35,062 bases of DNA from Clostridiales bacterium (GTDB lineage Bacteria; Bacillota; Clostridia; Oscillospirales; Oscillospiraceae): positions 8,414 through 43,475 of the forward strand of contig JAJBUB010000004.1 of NCBI GenBank assembly GCA_020860575.1. Direction: 5' to 3'. The position numbers and the translations under genes were made by a program. Positions 23,077-30,771 of the stretch are shown here, one piece after another. Under the pieces are notes generated by a model. It searched no databases. It had not been told where the DNA came from and saw only the letters and a program-made list of their open reading frames with translations. How positions within the stretch are numbered: position 1 is the stretch's first letter; every line of letters begins with the position of its first letter.

Positions 23077-24351
23077 TCAAGGCTCCCATTCCCCCTTGAC
23101 CCGTTCCCAATAGGCCCGGGCGGCCTGCTCCTGCTTGTTCTCCCCAAACTCGTAGTATTTCCGCCCCACAAGAGCGTCCGGGAGATACTGCTGCTCCACC
23201 CAATGGTTCGGGTAGTCGTGAGGATAGAGATAACCCTGCTCCCGCTCCATGCCCGCGCTGTCGGCGTGGACGTTTTGCAGATGGCGGGGATAGTCCCCCG
23301 TCTTTCCTGCCGCCACGTCAGACATGGCGGCGGAGATGCCCTGATAGACGCTGTTGGACTTGGGGGCCGTGGCAAGCAGCACCACCGCCTGGGCCAGAGG
23401 CAGCCGGGCCTCCGGCAGTCCCAGCATATTGGCGTTTTCCACACAGGCGTTGACGATGGACACCGCCTGAGGGTAGGCCATGCCCACATCCTCGCTGGCG
23501 GAGCAGAGGATGCGCCGGATGGCGGTCACCATGTCCCCCGCCTCCAGCAGTCGGGCCAGATAGTGGAGGGCGGCGTCCGGGTCGGAGCCTCGCATGGATT
23601 TCATCAGCGCAGAGGCGATGTCGAAGTGGTCGTCCCCCGCCCGATCGTAGCGCATGGCGGAGCGCTGGGCCAGCATTTGGGCGTCCTCCAGCGTCAGGGT
23701 GATCCTCCCCCCTGTGGAGCGGGCGGCGTTCACCTGAAGCTCCACCGAGTTGACCGCCTTGCGCACGTCCCCGCCGCAGGCGGCGGCGATGTGGTCAGTC
23801 ACTTCGGGAGGACATTCGATCTCCACCCCACGCCGTTTCGCCAGCAGCGCCACCGCCCGCTCCACCGCCGGGCGCACCTCCTCCGCCGTCACCGGCTTGA
23901 ACTCAAAGACGGTGGACCGGCTGAGCACCGCGTTATAGACGTAGAAGTACGGGTTTTCCGTGGTGGAGGCGATGAGGGTGATCTTGCCGTTTTCCATGAA
24001 TTCCAGCAGAGACTGCTGCTGCTTCTTGTTGAAATACTGGATCTCATCCAGATAGAGGAGCACGCCGTTGGGCGCCATGAGGGTGTCCACGTCGGCGATG
24101 ACCTCCTTGATGTCGTTGATGGAGGCAGTGGTGGCGTTGAGCCGGTGGAGGGTGCGGTCCGTCCGCCGGGCAATGATGTTGGCCACCGTGGTCTTTCCCG
24201 TTCCGGAGGGCCCGTAAAAGACCATGTTGGGGATGTTCCCGCTCTCGATGATACGGCGCAAAATGCCGTTCTCCCCCAGGATGTGCCGCTGCCCCACCAT
24301 CTCGTCCAGGGTCTGGGGGCGTATCTCATCCGCCAGTGGGCGGTTTGCCAT
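23077..24351 (-). CDS. rarA: Replication-associated recombination protein A (MgsA/RarA AAA ATPase)
   Basis: RarA acts at stalled replication forks and resembles clamp-loader ATPases. The 424-aa protein begins with RPLADEIRPQTLDEMVGQ. It has Walker A GPSGTGKTT (47-55), Walker B LLYLDEIQYF, sensor-1 STTENPYFYVYNAVLSR, and the C-terminal tetramerisation region with SEDVGMAYPQAV and KSNSVYQGI. Length is normal. It starts 6 nt after the guanine deaminase stop, so the two are co-transcribed. Confidence 0.95.
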   Translation of the reverse strand: MANRPLADEIRPQTLDEMVGQRHILGENGILRRIIESGNIPNMVFYGPSGTGKTTVANIIARRTDRTLHRLNATTASINDIKEVIADVDTLMAPNGVLLYLDEIQYFNKKQQQSLLEFMENGKITLIASTTENPYFYVYNAVLSRSTVFEFKPVTAEEVRPAVERAVALLAKRRGVEIECPPEVTDHIAAACGGDVRKAVNSVELQVNAARSTGGRITLTLEDAQMLAQRSAMRYDRAGDDHFDIASALMKSMRGSDPDAALHYLARLLEAGDMVTAIRRILCSASEDVGMAYPQAVSIVNACVENANMLGLPEARLPLAQAVVLLATAPKSNSVYQGISAAMSDVAAGKTGDYPRHLQNVHADSAGMEREQGYLYPHDYPNHWVEQQYLPDALVGRKYYEFGENKQEQAARAYWERVKGEWEP

Positions 24352-24357
24352 AGGTGC

Positions 24358-25611
24358 TCATCTCCCCTTGATTTTTCTGCCGTCGGAATAGACCGCTGTG
24401 ATCTGTTCCCTCTTGGCCCGGTAAATGGCCCGCTCCAGCCGCAGGGGCAGCTCCATCTCCCCCTTTGGCCCCAGGGTGCTGTCGTCCACCACCACGGCGT
24501 GGAGCCGGTCGCCCACGGCGAAGCCGTCTCCCGCCCCAAAATAGCGGTGGCCCGCGGTCGTCCCCAGGTAGTAGGCTTCGGCTGCGCTCAGAGGCGCGTC
24601 CCCGGCCGTCATGTACCGCACCTTGGAGGTGCGCACGGCGCTGGACATGACCTCCAGCATGGGGAGATGGTCCCCTCCGGCGATGTCGGAGCCAAGAGCC
24701 ACCCAGACCCCCTCCTCCAGCATCCGCCGCACCGGGGCGATGCCGCTGCACACGTTGGTGTTGGAGTCCGGACAGTGGACCGCCAGGACGTTGGATTCTC
24801 TCATGGCCTGCCGCTCTGTCTCGTCGCTGTAGACGCAGTGGGCCATGACGGTGTGATCTTTCCACAGACCGTATTTAGCGTAGGTCTCCCAGTAGCGCCG
24901 ACAGTCCGGGTGCAGCTGGGACACCCAGTCCAGCTCGTTGGTGTTCTCGGACAGATGGGACTGGACATACAGCCCCCGCTCCCCTGCCAGCTCTCCCAGC
25001 CAGGCCATCAGCTCGTCGGTGCAGCTGGGGGTGAAGCGGGGGGTGAGGATGGGTCTGATGCGGGAGAAGCGCCCGCACCCCTCCAGCCAGCGGATAGTCT
25101 CCCGTTTGGACTGCTCCGTCGTCTCCTGGAGCACCGGGGAGCCGTTGCGGTCCATGTTCACCTTGCCCACATAGCCGGTGACGCCCGCCCGCTCCAGGGC
25201 CTCCATCAGCAGCCAGGTCCCCTCCGTGTGGAGAGAAGAGAACATGACCACCCGCGTTGTGCCGTTGGCCACCAGCTCCGCCACCAGCATGGCATAGACC
25301 TCCCGGGCATAGTCCGGGTCGGCAAACCGGCTCTCTGTGGGGAAGGCATAGCGGTTCAGCCACTCCAGCAGCGGGACATCCATACAGGTACCCAACATGG
25401 GGTACTGGGGGCCGTGGAGGTGCATATCCGCAAAGGATTGTAAAATCAGGCAGTCGCCGTAGTCGGTCACCGGCAGCTCTGTGCCCTCGGGCAGCGTCTC
25501 CAGCACCGCCCGGATGACGCCGTCCTCCAGCACCAGACAGCCCCCCGGCAGACAGCGCAGCTCCCCTAGGGCGGGGGCGTCGATGATGTTTCCTCGAATG
25601 ATCTCTTTCAT
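24358..25611 (-). CDS. guaD: Guanine deaminase
   Basis: GuaD hydrolyses guanine to xanthine and ammonia in purine salvage or catabolism. The 417-aa amidohydrolase has zinc ligands His64 and His66 in ADMHLHGPQY and the GuaD-specific stretch PLLEWLNRYAFPTE. ILTPRFTPSCTDELM, QSHLSENTNELDWV, MAHCVYS and the metal Asp in LGSDIAGG follow. ATG 25611 has GGAG 8 nt upstream and gives the usual N-terminus; the ORF start at 25632 is not needed. It is first in the guaD-rarA-DUF951-hisC run and has its own strong promoter. Confidence 0.88.
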   Translation of the reverse strand: MKEIIRGNIIDAPALGELRCLPGGCLVLEDGVIRAVLETLPEGTELPVTDYGDCLILQSFADMHLHGPQYPMLGTCMDVPLLEWLNRYAFPTESRFADPDYAREVYAMLVAELVANGTTRVVMFSSLHTEGTWLLMEALERAGVTGYVGKVNMDRNGSPVLQETTEQSKRETIRWLEGCGRFSRIRPILTPRFTPSCTDELMAWLGELAGERGLYVQSHLSENTNELDWVSQLHPDCRRYWETYAKYGLWKDHTVMAHCVYSDETERQAMRESNVLAVHCPDSNTNVCSGIAPVRRMLEEGVWVALGSDIAGGDHLPMLEVMSSAVRTSKVRYMTAGDAPLSAAEAYYLGTTAGHRYFGAGDGFAVGDRLHAVVVDDSTLGPKGEMELPLRLERAIYRAKREQITAVYSDGRKIKGR

Positions 25612-25658
25612 AATGGTTACTCCAAAGCGCACGAGGGCGCAGACATTACTTTGCTAAC

Positions 25659-25686
25659 AGTATAGCATTTTCCGGTGGATTGTCAA
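25659..25686 (-). promoter_or_regulatory. Promoter of the guaD-rarA run
   Basis: TTGACA (25686-25681), 16-nt spacer, TATACT (25664-25659) with a TGC extension, on the minus strand. Confidence 0.85.
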
Positions 25687-25741
25687 TTTGAAGGCTTCGT
25701 AGCTCTCCACACGCTCCCCACAAATTTTCTCCATTTCCCTA

Positions 25742-25769
25742 TTGACATTGACCGCATATGGTCTATAAT
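25742..25769 (+). promoter_or_regulatory. Promoter of the HMA protein and P1B ATPase genes
   Basis: TTGACA (25742-25747), 16-nt spacer, TATAAT (25764-25769): two consensus hexamers, with an operator immediately downstream. Confidence 0.9.
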
Positions 25770-25781
25770 AGAATCATCAAT

Positions 25782-25795
25782 TGAACAGTTGTTCA
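25782..25795. promoter_or_regulatory. ArsR/SmtB-like metalloregulator operator
   Basis: TGAACA-GT-TGTTCA has perfect 6-bp arms around 2 nt and matches the core of SmtB/CzrA-type operators (compare TGAACAGTTATTCA at smtA). It begins 12 bp after the -10, over the start of transcription, so a repressor would block initiation until metal is bound. A wider inverted repeat, ATCAATT (25776-25782) and AATTGAT (25803-25809), surrounds it. No ArsR-family gene is in the window. Confidence 0.75.
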
Positions 25796-25829
25796 TATGA
25801 TGAATTGATATTCAGGGAGGATGCTCACC

Positions 25830-26048
25830 ATGAAAAAGACCTACAAGATCGACGTGGACTGCGCCAACTGCGCCAACAAAATGGAGGAGGCCGCCAGCCA
25901 GACCCCCGGCGTGGCCAAGGCCGTCGTCAACTTTATGACCCTGAAAATGGTCGTGGAGTTTGAGGAGGGGCAGGACCCCAGGGCCGTCATGGCACAAGTG
26001 CTCAAAAACTGCAAAAAGGTGGAGGACGACTGCGAAATTTTCCTGTAA
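25830..26048 (+). CDS. Heavy-metal-associated (HMA) domain protein
   Basis: The 72-aa single-domain protein folds as a ferredoxin-like metal carrier. Its metal motif is DVDCANC (Cys11, Cys14), with Asp before the first Cys as in zinc/cadmium transporters rather than the GMTC of copper proteins. ATG 25830 is 9 nt after GGGAGG; the ATG at 25821 abuts that site and is rejected. It is followed 32 nt later by the ATPase gene, which lacks its own HMA domain. It therefore probably delivers metal to that pump or acts as its detached sensor. Confidence 0.9.
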   Translation: MKKTYKIDVDCANCANKMEEAASQTPGVAKAVVNFMTLKMVVEFEEGQDPRAVMAQVLKNCKKVEDDCEIFL

Positions 26049-26080
26049 GACAGGCAGTCTGTCTCAAGGGAGGCATAGAC

Positions 26081-27946
26081 GTGAACAAAAAGCAGAAAAA
26101 GATGCTGGCCCGCATCCTGGTATCCGGGGTGCTGATGATCGTCCTGTCCCTGTTGCCGGTGGAGGGTATCCTGCGATTTGTGCTGTTTCTCATTCCCTAT
26201 CTCGTCGTCGGATACGACATCCTGCGCAAAGCGTGGAAGGGTATTCTGAACCGGCAGGTGTTTGACGAGAACTTCCTCATGGCGGTGGCCACTGTGGGGG
26301 CCATGGCCCTGGGGGAGTATACCGAGGGCGTGGCGGTCATGCTGTTCTACCAGATCGGCGAGCTGTTCCAGAGCTACGCCGTGGGCAAGAGCCGCCGGAA
26401 CATCAGCCAGCTCATGGACATCCGCCCGGACTACGCCAATATCCAGGGAGAAGACGGCCTGGAGCAGGTGGACCCGGATGAGGTAGAGCCGGGCACCGTC
26501 ATCGTGGTGCAGACCGGAGAGAAAATTCCCATCGACGGCGTGGTGGTAGAGGGTCAGGCGTCCCTCAATACCAGCGCCCTCACCGGGGAGAGCCTGCCCC
26601 GGGAGGTGTCCGCCGGGGACGAGGTCATCAGCGGCTGCATCAACATGACCGGCGTGCTGAAGATCCGCACCACCCGGGCGTTTGGGGAGTCTACCGTATC
26701 CAAAATTCTGGAGCTGGTGGAAAACTCCAGCTCCAGGAAATCCCGTTCGGAGCAGTTTATCTCCCGGTTCGCCCACTATTACACCCCCATCGTCTGTTAC
26801 AGCGCCTTGGCCCTGGCCATTCTGCCGCCTCTGGTGCTGCTGCTTCTGGGCCAGGGGCCGGACTGGGGCACCTGGGTCTATCGGGCGCTGACCTTCCTGG
26901 TCATCAGCTGTCCCTGCGCTCTGGTCATCAGCATCCCCCTCAGCTTCTTTGCCGGCATCGGCGGGGCAAGCCGGGCGGGCGTGCTGGTGAAGGGCTCCAA
27001 CTATCTGGAGGCCATGTCCCAGGTGCGGTATATCGTCTTTGACAAGACGGGGACGCTGACCAGAGGCGTGTTCCAGGTGGTGGGCGTCCACCACAGTCAG
27101 ATGGAGGAGCAGCGGCTTTTGGAATACGCCGCACTGGCAGAAAGCTTCTCCTCCCACCCCATCAGCCGCAGCCTGAGAGATGCCTGCAAAACGCCTCTGG
27201 ACGCCTCCCGGGTCTCCCAGGTGGAGGAGATCGGCGGCCACGGCGTCACCGCCCTGGTGGACGGGCACGCCGTCGCCGTGGGCAACGCCAGACTGATGGA
27301 AAAGCTGGGCATCCAGCCGGTGGACTGCCACAGTGTGGGCACCGTGGTCCATGTGGCCATCGACGGGGTCTATCAGGGACACATCCTCATCTCCGACGTA
27401 CCCAAGCCCACCTCCGCCCAGGCCATCCGGGAGCTGAAGCGCTCCGGCGTGCGCAAGACCGTCATGCTCACCGGAGACGCTGCGCCGGTGGCAAACCAGG
27501 TGGCCCGGGAGCTGGGGGTGGACGAGGTCTACAGTCAGCTACTCCCGGCAGACAAGGTGGAGCAGGTGGAGCGGCTGCTCACGCAGAAGGACGGCCGGGA
27601 GAAGCTGGCCTTTGTGGGCGACGGCATCAACGACGCCCCCGTGCTGGCCCGGGCGGACGTGGGAGTGGCCATGGGCGCTCTCGGCTCAGACGCCGCCATC
27701 GAGGCCGCCGACATCGTCCTCATGGACGACGACCCCATGAAGCTGGTCACCGCCATCCGCATCTCCCGGAAATGTATGGGCATCGTCACGGAGAACATCG
27801 TCTTTGCCCTGGCGGTCAAGCTGGTCTGCCTGCTGCTGGGGGCGATCGGCGTCGCCAATATGTGGGTGGCCATCTTCGCTGACGTGGGCGTGATGGTGCT
27901 GGCCGTGCTCAACGCCATCCGCGCCCTGCGGGTGCCAACGAAATAA
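26081..27946 (+). CDS. P1B-type heavy-metal-translocating ATPase (Zn/Cd/Pb type)
   Basis: This 621-aa membrane pump exports soft divalent metals. It has the actuator motif TGES (168-171), the CPC metal site in ISCPCALVIS (277-279), and the phosphorylated Asp321 in DKTGTLT. The SHPISR segment, GDGINDAP, and a final helix with ADVGVMVLAVLNAIRAL complete it; the Asp near the end is typical of the CadA/ZntA group. There is no N-terminal HMA domain; that domain is encoded just upstream. The GTG start at 26081 follows AAGGGAGG by 7 nt. A small hairpin (AGACAG-GCAGT-CTGTCT, 26048-26064) lies between the two genes and may set their ratio. Specificity is inferred from motifs. Confidence 0.93.
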   Translation: MNKKQKKMLARILVSGVLMIVLSLLPVEGILRFVLFLIPYLVVGYDILRKAWKGILNRQVFDENFLMAVATVGAMALGEYTEGVAVMLFYQIGELFQSYAVGKSRRNISQLMDIRPDYANIQGEDGLEQVDPDEVEPGTVIVVQTGEKIPIDGVVVEGQASLNTSALTGESLPREVSAGDEVISGCINMTGVLKIRTTRAFGESTVSKILELVENSSSRKSRSEQFISRFAHYYTPIVCYSALALAILPPLVLLLLGQGPDWGTWVYRALTFLVISCPCALVISIPLSFFAGIGGASRAGVLVKGSNYLEAMSQVRYIVFDKTGTLTRGVFQVVGVHHSQMEEQRLLEYAALAESFSSHPISRSLRDACKTPLDASRVSQVEEIGGHGVTALVDGHAVAVGNARLMEKLGIQPVDCHSVGTVVHVAIDGVYQGHILISDVPKPTSAQAIRELKRSGVRKTVMLTGDAAPVANQVARELGVDEVYSQLLPADKVEQVERLLTQKDGREKLAFVGDGINDAPVLARADVGVAMGALGSDAAIEAADIVLMDDDPMKLVTAIRISRKCMGIVTENIVFALAVKLVCLLLGAIGVANMWVAIFADVGVMVLAVLNAIRALRVPTK

Positions 27947-27956
27947 AGCAGAAAAC

Positions 27957-27994
27957 AACCGGCCCTGTCTGAGCGGATTCAGGCAGGGCCGGTT
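27957..27994. terminator. Bidirectional terminator between the ATPase and Nif3-like genes
   Basis: AACCGGCCCTG and CAGGGCCGGTT form an 11-bp stem with an inner CTGA/TCAG pairing. It is followed by TTCGTT on the plus strand and by GTTTTCTG on the minus strand. It lies between two convergent genes. Confidence 0.8.
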
Positions 27995-27997
27995 TCG

Positions 27998-28798
27998 TTA
28001 TGCGTAGCTCAGGACCTCGTGATGGGTCCGGGAGACGATGACCTCCAATTGGGGGAATCCCTCCTCCAGCCAGCCTCGCAGCACCGGGACCACCACGTTT
28101 TCCGTGGGAAAGTGGCCCGCGTCGATGAGGGTCAGGCCCAGCTCCTCTGCGTCCAGGAAGTGGTTGTATTTCAGGTCAGAGGTGATGAAGGCGTCGCATC
28201 CGGCGGCCCGGACAGCCTCCAGCATACTGCCGCAGGCGCCGCCGCCCACCGCCACCCGGCGGATGGGCCGTCCCCCGTCCACATATCGGAGACCGTTGGG
28301 CCGGAGGGCGATCTTCACCCGCTCCAGCAGCGCCTCGGTGGTCAGCGTCTCCGGCAGCAGTCCCACCCGGCCGATACCGGCAGGCCGCCCCTGGTCGTCT
28401 GTGCCGCTGGCCTCCAACAGAGACACCTGCTCCAGCCCCAGCGCATCCGCCAGGGCGGAGTTCACCCCGCCCTCCACGGCGTCCAGATTGGTGTGACAGC
28501 AGATAGCGGCCAGCCCCAGCCGGGCCATGCTCCACAGCTTCCGGCCCACCAGGTCCTCCGGGGCCAGGGTGACATGGCGTACCGGGTTAAAAATGAGGGG
28601 ATGGTGGCTGACGATGAGCTGAGCGTCCCGCTCCGCCGCTTCACTAATCACCTGGTCGGTGATGTCCAGGGCCACCAGCACCCGCCGGACCTCTCCCGCA
28701 GGGTCGCCCACCAGCAGCCCGGAGTTGTCCCAGCTCTCCTGGAGCCGGAAGGGGGCCTTTTGGTCTAAATACGCTCTGATTTCCTCTACTGTCGTCAT
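27998..28798 (-). CDS. Nif3-like dinuclear metal centre protein
   Basis: The 266-aa protein belongs to the Nif3/YqfO (GTP cyclohydrolase I type 2 homologue) family, hexameric proteins with a two-metal site and uncertain function. Motifs are APFRLQESWDNSGLLVG at the N-terminus, LIVSHHPLIF (metal-binding His65-His66), CCHTNLDAVEGGVN, GGGACGSM, FITSDLKYNHFLDA and DAGHFPTE. The track ORF to 29119 adds shadow sequence of trmK. The true ATG 28798 overlaps the trmK stop as ATGA. The trmK-Nif3 pairing is common in Firmicutes. Confidence 0.93.
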   Translation of the reverse strand: MTTVEEIRAYLDQKAPFRLQESWDNSGLLVGDPAGEVRRVLVALDITDQVISEAAERDAQLIVSHHPLIFNPVRHVTLAPEDLVGRKLWSMARLGLAAICCHTNLDAVEGGVNSALADALGLEQVSLLEASGTDDQGRPAGIGRVGLLPETLTTEALLERVKIALRPNGLRYVDGGRPIRRVAVGGGACGSMLEAVRAAGCDAFITSDLKYNHFLDAEELGLTLIDAGHFPTENVVVPVLRGWLEEGFPQLEVIVSRTHHEVLSYA

Positions 28799-29505
28799 GG
28801 CAGCTCTCCCCTCTCCGCGGCATTTCGCCACTGTTCCAGCTCGTTTCCGGCCCTCGTCAGCTCGTCCAGCCGTATCACATCCGGCTGGGCGGCGTGGAGC
28901 AGGCCCTCTCTCTGCCGCCGGAGCCGTTCCAGCTCGTGGCAAAGATAATCTCCCCAGGGACAGCCTGCCGCCCAGGTTGCCGGCCGTCCGGCGATGCGGG
29001 TCCCCGGCGTCCAGTAGGTGTCGCTCTCCCCGCCGAGGACCACCAGGACAGTGTACCACCGCTGCTCCTCCCGGACGCAGTACTCCTGCCGGATGGCGTA
29101 GCCGTTTTCCGTCAGCCACTCCCGCAGCTCCGGCAGATTGCTCTGGGGCTGGAGCAGGAGACGGACATTTTCCCGTGTCCAGGGGGCGGCGGCCAGGATG
29201 CCCCGCACTGTATCTCCTCCCATCCCGGCTATGGCGATGCAGTCCGCCTCGTGGGGGGACAGGGCGGCCAGTCCATCGGAAAGACGAAATTGAATCTGCT
29301 CTGTGCAGCCGAACCGCTCCGCCGTCTCCCTGGCATGGGCCAGGGGGCCGGGGCGGAGATCTCCGGCGATGGCGGTTTCAACGACCCCGTTCCGGAGCAG
29401 CCACACCGGGAGATAGGCGTGGTCGGTGCCGATATCCGCAAAGCGGCAGCCTCTGGGCACCAGGGCCGCCACCGTCCGGAGCCGGGGAGATAATTCCAGT
29501 GTCAT
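28795..29505 (-). CDS. trmK: tRNA (adenine(22)-N1)-methyltransferase
   Basis: TrmK methylates A22 of tRNA using SAM. The 236-aa protein has the SAM-binding motif RFADIGTDHAYLPVWL (21-36), AIAGDLRPGPLAHA, the catalytic-site AIAGMGGDTVRGIL, and LLQPQSNLPELREWL. A C-terminal helical extension (WGDYLCHELERLRRQREG) is also typical. I start at ATG 29505 with GAGG 6-8 nt upstream; the longer ORF start at 29601 runs through a terminator hairpin. It lies downstream of the DUF1858 gene and is coupled to the Nif3-like gene. Confidence 0.92.
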   Translation of the reverse strand: MTLELSPRLRTVAALVPRGCRFADIGTDHAYLPVWLLRNGVVETAIAGDLRPGPLAHARETAERFGCTEQIQFRLSDGLAALSPHEADCIAIAGMGGDTVRGILAAAPWTRENVRLLLQPQSNLPELREWLTENGYAIRQEYCVREEQRWYTVLVVLGGESDTYWTPGTRIAGRPATWAAGCPWGDYLCHELERLRRQREGLLHAAQPDVIRLDELTRAGNELEQWRNAAERGELP

Positions 29506-29523
29506 AGCGCACCTCGAAACTCG

Positions 29524-29560
29524 AAAAAAAGGAAGGCCGCCGGAGCTTGTTCCGGCGGCC
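29524..29560 (-). terminator. Terminator between the DUF1858 gene and trmK
   Basis: GGCCGCCGGA and TCCGGCGGCC form a perfect 10-bp GC stem (6-nt loop), followed on the minus strand by TTCCTTTTTTT. It ends 18 nt before the trmK ATG, leaving no room for a promoter between them. Confidence 0.9.
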
Positions 29561-29581
29561 TGTTCGGTCTGGTCTGCCGCC

Positions 29582-29788
29582 TTACTCTGGAAGGTCGACA
29601 ATGCTGTTCAGCTCGTCCAGCAGGGTGTCCACGTCCACGCCGTGAACCATGCAGGCCTCCTCTACCGTCTCGCCCATGGAGGCGGGGCAGTACAGGCAGT
29701 GCATCCCGATGGACATGAACAGCGGGGCCGCATCCGGGGCAATCCGCAGAATATCGCTGATAATGGTATCCTTGGTGATCTCCGTCAT
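29582..29788 (-). CDS. DUF1858 protein (hybrid-cluster-associated redox disulfide domain)
   Basis: The 68-aa protein MTEITKDTIISDILRIAPDAAPLFMSIGMHCLYCPASMGETVEEAC... matches the small DUF1858 family named for a putative redox disulfide. The CLYC pair (about 31-34) is the likely disulfide, with a further Cys in EEAC. Such proteins are frequent in anaerobes; the role is not established. ATG 29788 has GGAGGG 7 nt upstream. An in-frame ATG at 29806, created by an 18-bp tandem duplication, would add six residues. It has a strong promoter and a terminator directly downstream. Confidence 0.88.
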   Translation of the reverse strand: MTEITKDTIISDILRIAPDAAPLFMSIGMHCLYCPASMGETVEEACMVHGVDVDTLLDELNSIVDLPE

Positions 29789-29816
29789 GGTGATTCCCTC
29801 CGTCATGGTGATTTCC
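29781..29816 (-). repeat. 18-bp tandem duplication of the start region of the DUF1858 gene
   Basis: Two adjacent 18-bp units on the minus strand, GGAAATCACCATGACGGA and GGGAATCACCATGACGGA, differ at one base. A degenerate third piece (GATCACCAAGGA) follows. Each unit holds a purine-rich stretch and an in-frame ATG, giving two possible starts. Confidence 0.85.
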
Positions 29817-29851
29817 GCCTTTGGCGGCGGTCGATTTTTCTGATCGCCCCT

Positions 29852-29880
29852 ATTATACCCGGAAGGGACCGGATTTTCAA
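29852..29880 (-). promoter_or_regulatory. Promoter of the DUF1858 gene
   Basis: TTGAAA (29880-29875), 17-nt spacer, TATAAT (29857-29852) on the minus strand. Confidence 0.88.
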
Positions 29881-29910
29881 CCGTTTTCCTCGTTCTCCTC
29901 CAGAAATTTG

Positions 29911-30771
29911 CTACCGGATATTGATCGTCCAGCACTCTGGAGAGAGACGCACCAGGAGGTAGGCCTCCTCCGTCCCTGTGGCGTCGTCGCCATAAGCTAT
30001 CACCTGTCCGTTGACATACTCCGTCTGCTCACCGGTGGACGAAAGCGCATCTGCGGGCAGAAAGAGATAGGCGCTCATGGTGCCGTTATCGCCCCCGGAG
30101 TAACCGATGTCCCCCTCGTCCAGGGCGTCCGACAGCTCTTCATGCTCCCGGAGGATCTCCAGATAGCTCTCCGCCAGAACGGAGGTCAAAGTCTCCAGGG
30201 CCTCTCCATTTGCATTGCCGGAGTCCGTATATCCCATTACCTCTGTCAGCTCTGCCCCGCCGTCGCAGTAGACCGTCAGAGGCAGTCCCGTCTCGTCGTC
30301 CACTAGCAGGGAGCAGAACATGGGTTCTCCGGATAGCTCTCCAAAGAAAACCACGTCCCAGCACTGAAACGCCGTCTCGCCGGTCTCGTCCACGAAAAGG
30401 TGGCAGCTCACCTCAGGCTCGCAATCGTCCAGTTGCCAGGGATAAAGCCCCAGCGCCGTCTGAAGCCGGTCCAAAATCTCCTGACTGATGGCAATCACAT
30501 CCTCCGAGGTCAGCCCCATCTCTGACTCGTCCATGGAATAATTGCTGGTGTAGCCATCACGGATGCAGTACACCCGGGAAAGATAGGTGTCTAAGGAAAA
30601 GCTCTGGCTCTGAGTCAGGCTCAGCCCCGCCACGTCGGCCAGGACAGTCTGGGTCTGGGCCATGGCGTCCTGATAAGGAAAGGCCAGACTGGGGAGCTGA
30701 CTGAACAGGAACAGCACCGCCCCGGTACACGCCGCCGCCAAGGCAGTCAATAGCGCCCGTTTTCCTCTCAT
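29911..30771 (-). CDS. Exported, membrane-anchored protein of unknown function coupled to a two-component system
   Basis: The 286-aa protein starts MRGKRALLTALAAACTGAVLFLFSQLPSLAF, a basic end plus one hydrophobic segment (about 6-26) that reads as a signal anchor or uncleaved signal peptide. The remaining roughly 255 residues are acidic and soluble-looking (QSFSLDTYLSRVYCIRDGY, WDVVFFGELSGEPMFCSLLVDDETG), with several Cys. I do not recognise a family. Its ATG overlaps the sensor kinase stop (ATGA), so it is made together with the kinase. The track ORF start at 30873 lies in kinase sequence and is rejected. It may be an accessory or target of the sensor at the outer face of the membrane; that is inference. 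Confidence 0.75.
   Translation of the reverse strand: MRGKRALLTALAAACTGAVLFLFSQLPSLAFPYQDAMAQTQTVLADVAGLSLTQSQSFSLDTYLSRVYCIRDGYTSNYSMDESEMGLTSEDVIAISQEILDRLQTALGLYPWQLDDCEPEVSCHLFVDETGETAFQCWDVVFFGELSGEPMFCSLLVDDETGLPLTVYCDGGAELTEVMGYTDSGNANGEALETLTSVLAESYLEILREHEELSDALDEGDIGYSGGDNGTMSAYLFLPADALSSTGEQTEYVNGQVIAYGDDATGTEEAYLLVRLSPECWTINIR

Noticed and set aside
27998-29119. A 373-residue form of the Nif3-like protein
   Set aside because: The extra N-terminal 107 residues are the trmK gene read in another frame; the true start overlaps the trmK stop.
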